From the NCBI GenBank assembly GCA_022376925.1, contig JAIOJX010000002.1, positions 38,154,501 to 38,218,500 on the forward strand: 64,000 nt of DNA, read 5' to 3'. Both the position numbers and the translations under genes were made by a program. Positions within the stretch are counted from its first letter, which is position 1; every line of letters begins with the position of its first letter. Positions 33,453-46,253 of the stretch are shown piece after piece. The notes beneath the pieces are model-generated. The model saw only the letters and a list, made by a program, of their open reading frames with translations, did not search any database and was not told the DNA's origin. Origin of the DNA: Tragulus kanchil. Its lineage: Eukaryota > Chordata > Mammalia > Artiodactyla > Tragulidae.

Positions 33453-34410
33453 TGCCATCTATAATATATGCTTTTACTGCTATGCTAAATAAAGATCTTT
33501 CTCAAAATATTCCAACTTAAAATAATAATAATGAAAGAACTGTTGACTGGGTGACTTCTTCAGTCAGACCAGTTTTTCAGGAATCTCATGGAATATAGTC
33601 GTGGGAGCATGAACTTTGATATCCATATCTTATTATAAACTGGGCCTCTAGGATAACCCTGGGACTCAAGGTGAATAGGATTTATTAAGGCCAAGACAGC
33701 ATTACTGGGGAGCAGAGGAGCCTGGGTCCAGGTGAGAGAACTAGAGCCCAGAGGTTTATTTGAATCTACCCTTCGGCTGTTTCTTGGGCTTCAGGGGTAC
33801 CAGGTGATAGTCGTGCTCAGGTGGCCCACCGCCCCTTTTATAGGGACACAGGAGCAGCCAGGCAGGTGGCCTTGACTGGGTCGTATCTTTAATTCACTCG
33901 AGACGCACTAAGTAAGCCCCTCTCCCAGCCCGCCAGCGTCTGTCCTACTACCATTTCTTTGTGCAGCGGTTACCATGACACCGACCTGCCTGGTTGACGT
34001 CTAAATATAGTGATAAAAGATTTCATCTGCTCTCAACTACTAAAAGACAAATTTGAGGAGCAAAGAAACATAAATGTTCCTGTGTCTTTTTTTTTTTTTT
34101 TTGAGGAAGAAGGATACATTTTATTCTATTATTTTTCAGATGTAAGGAAAAAAGTGATGTATAGTTTTTATTTATATTTAAGAGGCTATTTGTTTCATGA
34201 TCATATTGATGTTATAGTAAGGATTTTTTGGGGGGAAAGATTAGAAGCTTTTCCGGAGGTTGGGAGGTGGTACAGAAACAATTCTGTTTTGGAATGGCTA
34301 TTTTAGTAATTCTCAGATAGGTATGACATCCAAGGAAATGACCCCGAGGAGACGCCCTGGGAGCTCAAAGCATTTTAGGCAGAAGGGAGAAAATACATAT
34401 TAATGGGGTG
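33453..34410. other. Unassigned DNA with GC-rich segment and poly-T
   Basis: The stretch from about 33640 to 33990 is GC-richer, with 'ccccttttatagggacac' at about 33833. It could be part of an old LTR or other repeat, but I cannot assign it. A run of about 20 T lies at 34083-34102. Confidence 0.4.
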
Positions 34411-36490
34411 ACGGGGGGACTTGTCATCTGAAGTCAGAACCCAGAGAGAGAGGATGCTGTGTCGATTCCTGGCACGAACACGCTCACTGTGCATCACAGG
34501 CCAATCCAGGCAGAAGCAGCCGATGTGACAGCCCTTTACAATGGCCATATCTATCTAAAGGTCCCTGAATAGTTTATAAGGCATGTTCCATCCCTTCTCC
34601 AAAATACTGAGCAGCAACTTGAACTCTGAGAGAACTCCCAAAATGTGAAACAGTCAGAAAGCGAAGGTAGTAGCTGAAATCCTAAAAGGACTTGTGGGAC
34701 CCTGGTACTCTTTTGTTCACAGAAAGCAGATTAATTTAATTTAAAAATCAGTCCCTTGGAACAGTGTGCCAACCAAGTTCTCCTGTTGCCTGGAGAGAGT
34801 CCTTCCTTGAGATGTGGTTTCCACAAAAGCCTAGTCTTGGAGTCAGAAGCCTGGGGGTGACTGGCTGCAGAAGCGGGACTGTCTGTCCATGTCATACCCT
34901 AGGCTCGCCTCAGACTGGCCCAGGAAAGGACCCCTGTGACTGTCCAAAGAGTGGCCCCCTTTTAAGCTACGTCCCCACAGCCAAGTGGATTTTGAACAAG
35001 ACAACCCTGTCCCTGCCCTCCCAAGAGTGCACCTGCCTGTGGGGGAGCATTCACTCAGGATGCAAGCCCGGGGCACCCCAGCCACAAAGCCTTGGAATTG
35101 CAAGGTCAGAGGTAGGGAACGGGCAGAGCAGTGCCCTAAGTCACTAAGTTTAGAGTCCAATCTCTATTCCTAAATAAATCGTGCTTTGGAGAGAATCTGT
35201 TATGAAAGAGTGATTTTTTAAAAAAAACATGTTTAGGCTCTTTAACATGAGGAAGCAACTTAGGTCTCTGTTGGTTGAGAAAAAAAATACCCAAACACAT
35301 TAAAAATGTATGATTCTCTCCATAGGCTCTTGAAAGATGCAGCTTAGCTAAAATTCTCTGACATGGGTCATCAGTATCTTGAAGGCTTCTTTCTTGATCT
35401 TTAAAACACACAGATCAGGTGATTCCATGTTTGGCCAATAGGTATGACATCCAGGCAGAGAGCAGCCGTTTTGGGGTTTGGGACGGGGACTTGTCATCTG
35501 AAGTCAGAACCCAGAGAGAGGATGCTGTGTCGATTCCTGGCACGAACACGCTCACTGTGCATCACAGGCCAATCCAGGCAGAAGCAGCCGATGTGACAGC
35601 CCTTTACAATGGCCATATCTATCTAAAGGTCCCTGAATAGTTTATAAGGCATGTTCCATCCCTTCTCCAAAATACTGAGCAGCAACTTGAACTCTGAGAG
35701 AACTCCCAAAATGTGAAACAGTCAGAAAGCGAAGGTAGTAGCTGAAATCCTAAAAGGACTTGTGGGACCCTGGTACTCTTTTGTTCACAGAAAGCAGATT
35801 AATTTAATTTAAAAATCAGTCCCTTGGAACAGTGTGCCAACCAAGTTCTCCTGTTGCCTGGAGAGAGTCCTTCCTTGAGATGTGGTTTCCACAAAAGCCT
35901 AGGCTTGGAGTCAGAAGCCTGGGGGTGACTGGCTGCAGAAGCGGGACTGTCTGTCCATGTCATACCCTAGGCTCGCCTCAGACTGGCCCAGGAAAGGACC
36001 CCTGTGACTGTCCAAAGAGTGGCCCCTTTGAAGCTACGTCCCCACAGCCAAGTGGATTTTGAACAAGACAACCCTGTCCCTGCCCTCCCAAGAGTGCACC
36101 TGCCTGTGGGGGAGCATTCACTCAGGATGCAAGCCCGGGGCACCCCAGCCACAAAGCCTTGGAATTGCAAGGTCAGAGGTAGGGAACGGGCAGAGCAGTG
36201 CCCTAAGTCACTAAGTTTAGAGTCCAATCTCTATTCCTAAATAAATCGTGCTTTGGAGAGAATCTGTTATGAAAGAGTGATTTTTTAAAAAAAACATGTT
36301 TAGGCTCTTTAACATGAGGAAGCAACTTAGGTCTCTGTTGGTTGAGAAAAAAAATACCCAAACACATTAAAAATGTATGATTCTCTCCATAGGCTCTTGA
36401 AAGATGCAGCTTAGCTAAAATTCTCTGACATGGGTCATCAGTATCTTGAAGGCTTCTTTTCTTGATCTTTTAAAACACACAGATCAGGTG
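34411..36490. repeat. Tandem direct duplication 11 (offset 1068-1070)
   Basis: Copy 1 is 34411-35420 and copy 2 is 35481-36490. The 60 bases between contain 'taggtatgacatcca' and 'aggcaga', which also occur in order upstream of copy 1 (from 34318). Copy 2 therefore really starts earlier but with large internal losses. The sequence itself is unassigned, and the open frames in it have no domain. Confidence 0.93.
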
Positions 36491-37374
36491 TGAGGTCTTC
36501 ATTCAGTCGACAAGCGGATCCTAAGCCCATATTTGAGTTGTAAGGACCTCTTCTGATCATCGTTGGGACAGGAGTCCTGGGGATGGACAGAGGCTCTGAG
36601 ATATGTCCTTTGCCTTATTCACCTGGCCCATCTGTGGCTCCTGAATTTAATATTCATTGTTAACTGTGTCTGAATATAAAACTGAATGTGAAATTTAATT
36701 TCCATTTAATTTAATTTTCCAGCTGGTGTTCAGCTCATGAGAGTGAAGTATCAGTCTCTAAATGAGCTTTCAGTTCATGGCCAATCCATGTGACTGTTCA
36801 GGCTTCCACTCTCCTTTGCACCTTGCCAATCTTTGGGGTGAAACAGACCTAATAGTTGTGTGCTCAATAGCCAACTTGCTGTGGAACTAATGCTTTGTTA
36901 GCAGTTCATTTCAATGATAGAACATAGTTACCATTTACTCATATCTTTGAGGCATAGTAAAGTCTTACAAGAAAAGAATTTTTCTTAAGAATGACAATGC
37001 AACTTTAAAAACAATTAAAATCCTATTTCTATTACCCTCGAAAATACATCATCTTTTAGTCCTAATGGAACATTTTTCTACCTGAAAACTATTAGGAATG
37101 TAGACTAAATGACAATTACACCTTTTAAATATTTTCTTTAAGTAACTAGCCCAAAGCCATAATATTTAGGTACTTATGAAACAATCACTGTATTTAATGA
37201 TTATAATATCATTTTCACCAGACGGTAAGCCTTATACATTGTTTCCTTTTTTGGTTGTTTTTCATATCGAGTAATTGATCTCACTAGAGCTAAAATAATA
37301 ATTCACTGGTGATTAACTGAAGTTTTTGGAAACAGTGGCTTAGAGTTGAGGTCTTGTTTATTTCTTTGTTTTTA
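36491..37374. other. AT-rich unassigned DNA
   Basis: No repeat family, exon or RNA gene was recognised. Confidence 0.5.
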
Positions 37375-37495
37375 ATATTTTTTTATCTTTTGGCAACATC
37401 ACACATCATGTGGAATCTTAGCTGCCCGATCAGAGAGCAAACCTGCAACCCTTGCACTGAAAGTCCAGATCAGCTACTGGACCACCAGAGAAGCC
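37375..37495 (-). mobile_element. tRNA-derived SINE (CHR-like short form), antisense
   Basis: The strings 'atcatgtggaatcttagctg', 'gatcagagagcaaacctgc' and 'tggaccaccagagaagcccc' match the reverse complement of the short tRNA-derived SINE head common in cetartiodactyls. It is a diverged copy. Confidence 0.7.
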
Positions 37496-37635
37496 CCTAG
37501 GGTCATGTCTAAATTTAGGGTTAGGGCTAGCTTTAGTGTCTGGGTTTTCTGGTTTTTGTTTTTTACTTTCTAGCTGTGTTTATCATCAAGAACAAGATAT
37601 TTAACTTAATTGTACATGAGCGGCCACATTACATG

Positions 37636-37760
37636 GAGGGAATAGTAATAGTGCTCAAATTATGTAATTAGCTTACAGTTGAAATGCTTAATACACACAA
37701 AGTCCTTGGAAGAGTACCTGGCACGACGCAAGAACTCCACACAGTTGGTTCTATTTCTGT
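37636..37760 (+). mobile_element. MIR SINE 3' part, sense
   Basis: The strings 'gtaatagtgctcaaattatg' and 'aaatgcttaatacacacaaa', then 'gagtacctggcacgacgc', follow the order of the MIR 3' half. The match is weak. Confidence 0.45.
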
Positions 37761-38791
37761 GAAATGTTGAATTCAATGACCATGCCAGGACTAGTCAGTG
37801 TTGCCTTAAGATAAATGCTTGTTGTCAAGTCTTTGTCATGACTGAGAAGGAGAGGTGAGAAGCCAGCTTATCCAGAAGGGTTGCTTCAGTGTGCGGAGAG
37901 TCCTGTTCAGAAGCCCCTGCTTCTGGGGATTACGACTTAAACCCTTCAATAGCATCTTAAAGTCCGGCGGCTCAGACAGCTGGGAAGGCAGGATCTTCTG
38001 GCCTCCCTCGCTTCTTAGGACACAAGTTTCTAACTAAAACCTGTCTTCAGGTTGCAGGCACGTCTTTCATCAAGAACCACCAACCAGGCTTCTAAGAAGC
38101 TGAAGGTCATTTCTAAATATCCTCCCAGGCATCAGGGAGGAACACATTTACTTTTGAAGAGGTTGGGTCTCATTTAAGCCAGTGGAATTCTATTCTGATG
38201 GCTGGAGCAGGGAACTATTTCCTAAAGAAAGTGGCAACAATTTTGAAGAATTCGTTCACCTCCAAAAGGTGAAGGCTGTGTCCATTGCTGCAGCTTACGC
38301 AATCAAAATAGCTCCACATGGAGATGGTCACTGTTAGCCTTGTTCCTCACATGGGAAAATGAGGCACCAAATTGCATGGATTCTGTGCAGGTGCTCAGGA
38401 GCCTGTCTGGGACGCTGGGCACAGATGTGGCCACAAGCAGTGACAAGGACCCAACATGACTGACTCTGGGTGATGATGCATGTGTCCTGAGGACTTTACA
38501 GGGTTCGTCTGCACAGAAGCTCTAGGAGGTGTGTGGTTACGCGCTGTGGAGCAGCCAACTCTTCAATCTGTGCTTTATACTTTTAAAAAGAAACATGGCG
38601 CAGAGTGGTTTCATGTGGCGGGACTAGGATTTGAATAGAGACTAGAGACAGAACTGGTCTTGAGTTAATGAGCAGGCAGGGAGAGAGAGAGGAGGAGAGA
38701 AATATGAGGAGAAGGCAGACAGGTGAGAGGGCAGCGAGGAGCAGTGATGCTTTCAGCCAAGAAGAATAGCATTTCTGTGTGCCAAGGAGCT
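37761..38791. other. Unassigned non-coding DNA
   Basis: No exon or repeat was recognised. A purine-rich (GA)-type tract lies at about 38675-38705. Confidence 0.45.
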
Positions 38792-38985
38792 TCAGTCATG
38801 TGGAGTCTTTGCAGCCCCATGGACTGTAGCCTGTCCGTGGGATTCCTCGGGCAAGAATACTGGACTGGGTTGCCACACCCTCCTCAGGGGATCTTCCTGA
38901 CCCAGGGATCGAACCTGGATCTCCTATGTCTCTTGCATTGGCAGGCAGGTTCTTTACCACTAGCGCCAGCTGGGAAGCTATGTAT
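38792..38985 (-). mobile_element. Bov-tA SINE, antisense
   Basis: The strings 'cagccccatggactgtagcc', 'cgggcaagaatactggactg', 'gacccagggatcgaacctgg' and 'aggttctttaccactagcg', then 'agctgggaagc', match reversed Bov-tA. Confidence 0.9.
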
Positions 38986-39640
38986 GAAAAAAGATATGTA
39001 CTGAAAAAAATTATCAACGTCAGAATAATTATGATTCCTTAAAGAAATAAGTTACCTAAAATAATATATTTAAATGTTCATTCAAAAATGACCAAAATTC
39101 AGAAGAGAGGAACTACAAGTCGAAGTCAGGAAATCTGAAAAAGTACTGGCAACTTTTCCCCCTGTTGGTTGATGCAGAAGCTAAGGATTTTCTCTGCCTC
39201 TCAGATTCCAGAGATCGAGTCTCATTCCACAGAGAGATCCTATCTGCCATGGTTGCAGGAGAATATAGCATCTTGCTCTGAGCTTAACTGACTTTGCAAC
39301 AGTTTTTTTTCTAATAACTTTTCCCTGGTCCACCTTTTTCTCTTAAGAACAAACTTCATACCCAATGGAGGGAAAAATTTTAAGTCTTTCTGGAGATCTG
39401 AAAACATAATAGGAAATTTTGCTAAGTTAATAATTCTGGCTTTCGTCCACATGAATTCTATAGACTTAACAAAAATTTCAGAGGAGCAATTCCGTGACTG
39501 GAAAAGCAGGATCACTTTAAATGAACAGTCAAGAAGATGGATTCTAAAGCAAGTAGACCTGACTTAAAAATGCTTCTTCTATAAATATAAATGTATAAAA
39601 TACAGACATTTTTAGAAAAAATATTTTATACATACCAGAA
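38986..39640. other. Unassigned AT-rich DNA
   Basis: No gene or repeat was recognised. A minus-strand 91-codon open frame at 39240-39515 has no domain. Confidence 0.45.
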
Positions 39641-40195
39641 ATTTCTTTCAGTCATTGATACACAAACCAAGGATTATGGAATCTCTTATATTTTGTTTCA
39701 TTTTTGGTGTTATACAACCATTGTCAATTCTACTATTTCCAATTTGCCATCTGCATGACATATGATATTCTGATGGTTAAGAGGACAGAAAATACACTGG
39801 CTCTTAGCTTAATGCACTGGTTTCTGCTTTGGCTATTAATTAATTGGCTGGCACAGATGTCATGTTTAATATCATCACCAGCACTTGGCTGCTCACATAC
39901 CTTGAAAAACAATTCACCGATGTGGCCGGTCCAGTGAGCTAATGAACCAAGGGGTCCCTTGGTGAGCAAACTCTGTGAGAATCACAGTGTCCTGGTGATA
40001 GTAACGTGACCTAAAAAAAAAACACAAGCTTAAAACCTAAGCCCACAGTCTTTCTTCAAAGAATGACAGCCCAACTACACCTGGATCCGGATGTGTTAAA
40101 GGGGGAAAGGAAAAAAGATTAAGTGAGCAAGTCATTCATACGGAGAAGCCACTTGACTCTCCAACCATATAAGACTCCTGAAGCTCCCAGTAGGA

Positions 40196-40400
40196 AGTGA
40201 TGGCTCCATTGTGTCTGACTCTGTGCCACCCCGTGGACTGTAGCCCACCAGGTTGCTCTGTCCATGGGATTCTCCAGGCAAGAATACTGGAGTGGGTTAC
40301 CATTTCGTTCTCCAGGGGAATCTTCCCAACTCAGGGATTGAACCTGGGTCTCCCACATTGCAGGCAGAGACTTTACTGTCTGAGTCATCAGAGGAGCCTG
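40196..40400 (-). mobile_element. Bov-tA SINE, antisense (copy 1)
   Basis: The strings 'ccattgtgtctgactctgtg', 'gtggactgtagcccaccagg', 'caggcaagaatactggagtg' and 'agggattgaacctgggtctc' match reversed Bov-tA. The 126- and 130-codon open frames over it are SINE readings. Confidence 0.92.
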
Positions 40401-41319
40401 GGCATGGATGATGTTAATTTTCCCCACCTTGCCTTTCCTCATGCTGGCCTCCTCCTCCTCTCTTGCTGGGACTGTTACTCCTCCCCCAATCTTCTTCACT
40501 GGTTAGACCTTACTTATATTTTTAAATTTTGTCCCAGTGATTATGTCCTTCTGATAGCTTGCCCTCTTCAGCCCCAACTGTACCTCTAAGTCCTGCTGAT
40601 TCATCTTAGGGTCTCTGTAACTCCTGGCTGCCTCTGCACACTTTTGTCAGCGGTGCTTTTACTGTATTCTAAGCATATCTTAGTACTTGATCTGGTTCAC
40701 TCCTCAGTGTTATAAATCTCAGTATCTTGCATAATTTGTATAAAATACAACTTTTGTTTTCAAAATTTCTTTCAGTCTTTGATACACAAACCAAGGATTA
40801 TGGAATCTCTTATATTTTGTTTCATTTTTGGTGTTATACAACCATTGTCAATTCTACTATTTCCAATTTGCCATCTGCATGACATATGATATTCTGATGG
40901 TTAAGAGGACAGAAAATACACTGGCTCTTAGCTTAATGCACTGGTTTCTGCTTTGGCTATTAATTAATTGGCTGGCACAGATGTCATGTTTAATATCATC
41001 ACCAGCACTTGGCTGCTCACATACCTTGAAAAACAATTCACCGATGTGGCCGGTCCAGTGAGCTAATGAACCAAGGGGTCCCTTGGTGAGCAAACTCTGT
41101 GAGAATCACAGTGTCCTGGTGATAGTAACGTGACCTAAAAAAAAAACACAAGCTTAAAACCTAAGCCCACAGTCTTTCTTCAAAGAATGACAGCCCAACT
41201 ACACCTGGATCCGGATGTGTTAAAGGGGGAAAGGAAAAAAGATTAAGTGAGCAAGTCATTCATACGGAGAAGCCACTTGACTCTCCAACCATATAAGACT
41301 CCTGAAGCTCCCAGTAGGA

Positions 41320-41524
41320 AGTGATGGCTCCATTGTGTCTGACTCTGTGCCACCCCGTGGACTGTAGCCCACCAGGTTGCTCTGTCCATGGGATTCTCCA
41401 GGCAAGAATACTGGAGTGGGTTACCATTTCGTTCTCCAGGGGAATCTTCCCAACTCAGGGATTGAACCTGGGTCTCCCACATTGCAGGCAGAGACTTTAC
41501 TGTCTGAGTCATCAGAGGAGCCTG
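41320..41524 (-). mobile_element. Bov-tA SINE, antisense (duplicate of 40196-40400)
   Basis: This is the same insertion inside duplication 12. Its head is shown a third time at about 42536-42606 by duplication 13. Confidence 0.92.
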
Positions 41525-41924
41525 GGCATGGATGATGTTAATTTTCCCCACCTTGCCTTTCCTCATGCTGGCCTCCTCCTCCTCTCTTGCTGGGACTGTT
41601 ACTCCTCCCCCAATCTTCTTCACTGGTTAGACCTTACTTATATTTTTAAATTTTGTCCCAGTGATTATGTCCTTCTGATAGCTTGCCCTCTTCAGCCCCA
41701 ACTGTACCTCTAAGTCCTGCTGATTCATCTTAGGGTCTCTGTAACTCCTGGCTGCCTCTGCACACTTTTGTCAGCGGTGCTTTTACTGTATTCTAAGCAT
41801 ATCTTAGTACTTGATCTGGTTCACTCCTCAGTGTTATAAATCTCAGTATCTTGTTCATGAATGAGAGTGCTCCAATCACTTATTAATGTAATGTCCCAGT
41901 TCAGTAGAATACAGGACAAAATCA

Positions 41925-42530
41925 CAGAGTCAGCTCAATAGAAGGAGAAAAGGCACGAGACAAACTTCAACACTCTCTGGATGAAAACAAAACAACTACA
42001 CTCCAAAGCTCAACAAACTTTCTCCACCTGGCAAAGACATTTATGAAAAACCCACAGCAGGCAGCATAACTCACAGAGAGAATGAAAGCTTTTCCCTAAC
42101 AGCAAGAACAGCACAGGGTACTCTTGTCTCACTAGGTCTAGTTGATATTTGGAAAGGAAAAAATGTCATTCAGATTGGAAAGGAAGACCTTAAAAACTTT
42201 TTTGCATACAACATGAATTTATACACAGAATTATAGTGATTCAAATGTAAGACGCCTTAGAGGAGCAATGGCAGGGAAAAATGACAGAATCCACAGCTCA
42301 AAGGTCCCTCTCTTCACAGAAGCATCAAAAGATACCCAGAGTAGGTAAAACCATAGACACAGAAGGCTGACTGGCGGTAGCCAGCACTGTGGGTAGAGGA
42401 CTTTCTTTGTGGTGAATGAAAATATTTTGAAACTAGAAAAGGTGGTGAATCTAACAATGTGGATGTCCTAAGTACCATTGAATTATACACTTTACAATGT
42501 TTATTAATCTTATCCCTTTAAAATCTTATC
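41925..42530 (+). mobile_element. Old L1 ORF2 and 3' end fragments, sense (copy 1)
   Basis: At 42032-42150 'atttatgaaaaacccacagc' and 'gaatgaaagcttttccctaa', then 'cacagggtactcttgtctc', match old L1 ORF2. At 42380-42510 'gaatctaacaatgtggatg' and 'ccattgaattatacacttta' match an old L1 3' end. Frames are broken. It is repeated at about 43006-43600. Confidence 0.65.
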
Positions 42531-43005
42531 TCCCCTCAGGGATTGAACCTGGGTCTCCCACATTGCAGGCAGAGACTTTACTGTCTGAGTCATCAGAGGA
42601 GCCTGGGCATGGATGATGTTAATTTTCCCCACCTTGCCTTTCCTCATGCTGGCCTCCTCCTCCTCTCTTGCTGGGACTGTTACTCCTCCCCCAATCTTCT
42701 TCACTGGTTAGACCTTACTTATATTTTTAAATTTTGTCCCAGTGATTATGTCCTTCTGATAGCTTGCCCTCTTCAGCCCCAACTGTACCTCTAAGTCCTG
42801 CTGATTCATCTTAGGGTCTCTGTAACTCCTGGCTGCCTCTGCACACTTTTGTCAGCGGTGCTTTTACTGTATTCTAAGCATATCTTAGTACTTGATCTGG
42901 TTCACTCCTCAGTGTTATAAATCTCAGTATCTTGTTCATGAATGAGAGTGCTCCAATCACTTATTAATGTAATGTCCCAGTTCAGTAGAATACAGGACAA
43001 AATCA

Positions 43006-43600
43006 CAGAGTCAGCTCAATAGAAGGAGAAAAGGCACGAGACAAACTTCAACACTCTCTGGATGAAAACAAAACAACTACACTCCAAAGCTCAACAAACT
43101 TTCTCCACCTGGCAAAGACATTTATGAAAAACCCACAGCAGGCAGCATAACTCACAGAGAGAATGAAAGCTTTTCCCTAACAGCAAGAACAGCACAGGGT
43201 ACTCTTGTCTCACTAGGTCTAGTTGATATTTGGAAAGGAAAAAATGTCATTCAGATTGGAAAGGAAGACCTTAAAAACTTTTTTTTGCATACAACATGAA
43301 TTTATACACAGAATTATAGTGATTCAAATGTAAGACGCCTTAGAGGAGCAATGGCAGGGAAAAATGACAGAATCCACAGCTCAAAGGTCCCTCTCTTCAC
43401 AGAAGCATCAAAAGATACCCAGAGTAGGTAAAACCATAGACACAGAAGGCTGACTGGCGGTAGCCAGCACTGTGGGTAGAGGACTTTCTTTGTGGTGAAT
43501 GAAAATATTTTGAAACTAGAAAAGGTGGTGAATCTAACAATGTGGATGTCCTAAGTACCATTGAATTATACACTTTACAATTATTAATCTTATCTTAAAA
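43006..43600 (+). mobile_element. Old L1 fragments (duplicate of 41925-42530)
   Basis: This is the second appearance in duplication 13. Its 3' end is seen yet again at about 44520-44690 through duplication 14. Confidence 0.65.
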
Positions 43601-43611
43601 ATCTTATCTTC

Positions 43612-43785
43612 ATCTCAGTAACAAACCAAAAAAAATTAATTGAAATAAGTAAGTTCAGCAAAGTTTCAGGATCCAATATCAATATAAAATAAATGGTATC
43701 TGTGGACCCTTGTAATGAACAATTCAAAAGAAAATTAAGAAAACAATCTCTATGACCACAGCATCCAAAACTGTAAGACATTTCA
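43612..43785 (+). mobile_element. Old L1 ORF2 fragment, sense
   Basis: The strings 'taagttcagcaaagtttcag' and 'gatccaatatcaatataaaa', then 'gaaaattaagaaaacaatc', match the L1 ORF2 region downstream of the reverse transcriptase motif. It is repeated at about 44702-44875. Confidence 0.65.
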
Positions 43786-44405
43786 ACCTCAGCACCATCC
43801 ACGCCCGTCCACCACCACCATCCACCTGTACTCTATGAGACCGAGGCACTCTAGAGGAGAGGGTGAGAAACCCCCGGAGCTAAAGAAGACGTCTTCAAAG
43901 TAAGAACCCAAGGCCATGAGGAAACACCCACTGTTTCAATCAGACAACGTATGCTCTTATAAAGAACAGAGCTGGAGAAGACAGTGTAGTCACTGCTAAA
44001 AGGCTATGATGTAAACTGCCTTCAGGGGTGACAATGGTGAGCCTGGAAGCCCGGGTCTGCCTCTGGCAAGAACCCCGGGGCTTTATTGTTATTCTCTGCC
44101 TGTTCCTCTGCTCCTTGTAACACCAGGTGCTCCCAGACGGGCACTGCACATGCTCTTTTGGAGACAATGAGATGCTGAACCTGAAGCAGCTCTGCACACA
44201 CTCTGTTCTAGATTGCCACTGGAGCGACATACCGTTAGGATAGGGTCCCCAGACAGGCGGCAAGACAGCACTGTGCCAAACAGGGGGTTTTCTGGCATCC
44301 ATGGTCCTCTCTGTGGACGCACGGATGTCGACCCTCAGAAGGCCGCCAGTTTCATTCTCACTGTGTCTTTTTGGCAGCAGGAGGCATACCCTGCCCTGGG
44401 GTCAA
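43786..44405. other. Unassigned GC-richer DNA
   Basis: No repeat or exon was recognised. A 120-codon minus-strand frame at 43940-44302 and overlapping frames on the other strand show no domain. The stretch repeats at 44876-45495. Confidence 0.4.
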
Positions 44406-45495
44406 AAGCCCCCGCCCACGGGATGTCCCCCCGACCCCGCTTCTCAGAAGCATAAAAGATCAGAGTAGGTCAGAAATCCACAGCTCAAAGGTCCCTCTCT
44501 CACAGAAGCATCAAAAGATACCCAGAGTAGGTAAAACCATGCCCTGGCGGTAGCCAGCACTGTGGGTAGAGGACTTTCTTTGTGGTGAATGAAAATATTT
44601 TGAAACTAGAAAAGGTGGTGAATCTAACAATGTGGATGTCCTAAGTACCATTGAATTATACACTTTACAATTATTAATCTTATCTTAAAAATCTTATCTT
44701 CATCTCAGTAACAAACCAAAAAAAATTAATTGAAATAAGTAAGTTCAGCAAAGTTTCAGGATCCAATATCAATATAAAATAAATGGTATCTGTGGACCCT
44801 TGTAATGAACAATTCAAAAGAAAATTAAGAAAACAATCTCTATGACCACAGCATCCAAAACTGTAAGACATTTCAACCTCAGCACCATCCACGCCCGTCC
44901 ACCACCACCATCCACCTGTACTCTATGAGACCGAGGCACTCTAGAGGAGAGGGTGAGAAACCCCCGGAGCTAAAGAAGACGTCTTCAAAGTAAGAACCCA
45001 AGGCCATGAGGAAACACCCACTGTTTCAATCAGACAACGTATGCTCTTATAAAGAACAGAGCTGGAGAAGACAGTGTAGTCACTGCTAAAAGGCTATGAT
45101 GTAAACTGCCTTCAGGGGCGACAATGGTGAGCCTGGAAGCCTGGGTCTGCCTCTGGCAAGAACCCCGGGGCTTTATTGTTATTCTCTGCCTGTTCCTCTG
45201 CTCCTTGTAGCACCAGGTGCTCCCAGACGGGCACTGCACATGCTCTTTTGGAGACAATGAGATGCTGAACCTGAAGCAGCTCTGCACACACTCTGTTCTA
45301 GATTGCCACTGGAGCGACATACCGTTAGGATAGGGTCCCCAGACAGGCGGCAAGACAGCACTGTGCCAAACAGGGAGTTTTCTGGCATCCATGGTCCTCT
45401 CTGTGGACGCACGGATGTCGACCCTCAGAAGGCCGCCGGTTTCATTCTCACTGTGTCTTTTTGGCAGCAGGAGGCATACCCTGCCCTGGGGTCAA

Positions 45496-46253
45496 CACCC
45501 CACACAGCCTCCCACTGCCCATTGCATAGGTGTGGACACATGCTCCAAAACCCACCCAGACCGCCTGCTTTTTCATGTCAGAGGAGAATCAAGTCAGCAA
45601 GTATATAGTCAAACAGTAAAGACTGCTAAAAATGGTGTTTTGGCAGGAAATAGCAACAGGGTTGCATGGACGATATCTGGAAGACAAGCTCCCCTTGTGT
45701 GAGTGAGAGGAAGAAAAAAATGGAAAGAAACCCTACTTTTGTGAGTGTCAAGGGTGCTCATGTAGATAAATGCATCACTCAGAAATGTACACTATTTGAT
45801 GCCTAGAATTACAAGGCTGATACTGAATATCCTGACGTTCCAACTAATTGAAGCCTGTGTGACCCTGAGCATATTCATCACAAAGGGCTTTCCAGACAAT
45901 TAGCGAATAGCTCCTGCGGGGTAGACCCAGGAACCAAAGGGTGTGATTATCATTAAGCTCTTCAGACTCGAACATGCTGCGTAGAGACCCCCACTCTCGG
46001 TTTGTCACTAGGAAAATCTGACACTCTGAACAGCTCAAGTGAACAGCAACACCAAACTGACATCCCAGCTGTGAAAACCTTCGGGCTGAATTATGATGAT
46101 TACCACAGCCGCTCATCTTTTATCGTGGCTTTGAATCATTTCAGCGGAGGGTCCTGAGCCAGCAGTTAATTACCAAGACCCAGCCAGGAGACGGAACCTG
46201 CTACTGAGATCCCCAGCCAGGGAGCACACTCTTGAAAATCACTTTCAAATTTG
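45496..46253. other. Unassigned non-coding DNA
   Basis: No repeat was recognised. A 90-codon minus-strand frame at 45844-46116 lies in non-repetitive sequence but has no recognisable domain or supporting splice context. Confidence 0.4.

Larger units (their letters stand above)
39641..41853. repeat. Tandem direct duplication 12 (offset 1124)
   Basis: Copy 1 is 39641-40729 and copy 2 is 40765-41853. The joint contains 'tgtataaaataca', also found upstream of copy 1 at 39592, followed by a shortened run-in. Copy 2 therefore begins with a deletion-damaged extension. The copies otherwise look identical. The unit includes an antisense Bov-tA. Confidence 0.95.
41454..43612. repeat. Tandem direct duplication 13 (offset 1081)
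   Basis: Copy 1 is about 41454-42530 and copy 2 is about 42535-43612. The end of copy 1 is altered ('tatccctttaaaatcttatc' against 'tatcttaaaaatcttatc'). A T run near 42200 differs by two bases from 43283. It chains with duplication 12, so 40330-40729 appears three times. Confidence 0.93.
43369..45495. repeat. Tandem direct duplication 14 (offset about 1090)
   Basis: Copy 1 is about 43369-44405 and copy 2 is about 44473-45495. The 67-base C-rich joint is poorly related to either flank. Copy 2 lost about 11 bases near its start. Unlike most others this pair shows several clean single-base differences, all transitions: C/T in 'agcccgggt' against 'agcctgggt', A/G in 'tgtaacacc' against 'tgtagcacc', and others. 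Confidence 0.93.

Noticed and set aside
40119..42794. Repeated 126- and 130-codon open frames as a tandem gene family
   Set aside because: They read through an antisense Bov-tA and are repeated only because of duplications 12 and 13.
43940..45412. 120-codon minus-strand frame repeated with few changes as a conserved gene
   Set aside because: Competing frames of similar length exist on the other strand, no domain is visible, and the repetition comes from duplication 14.
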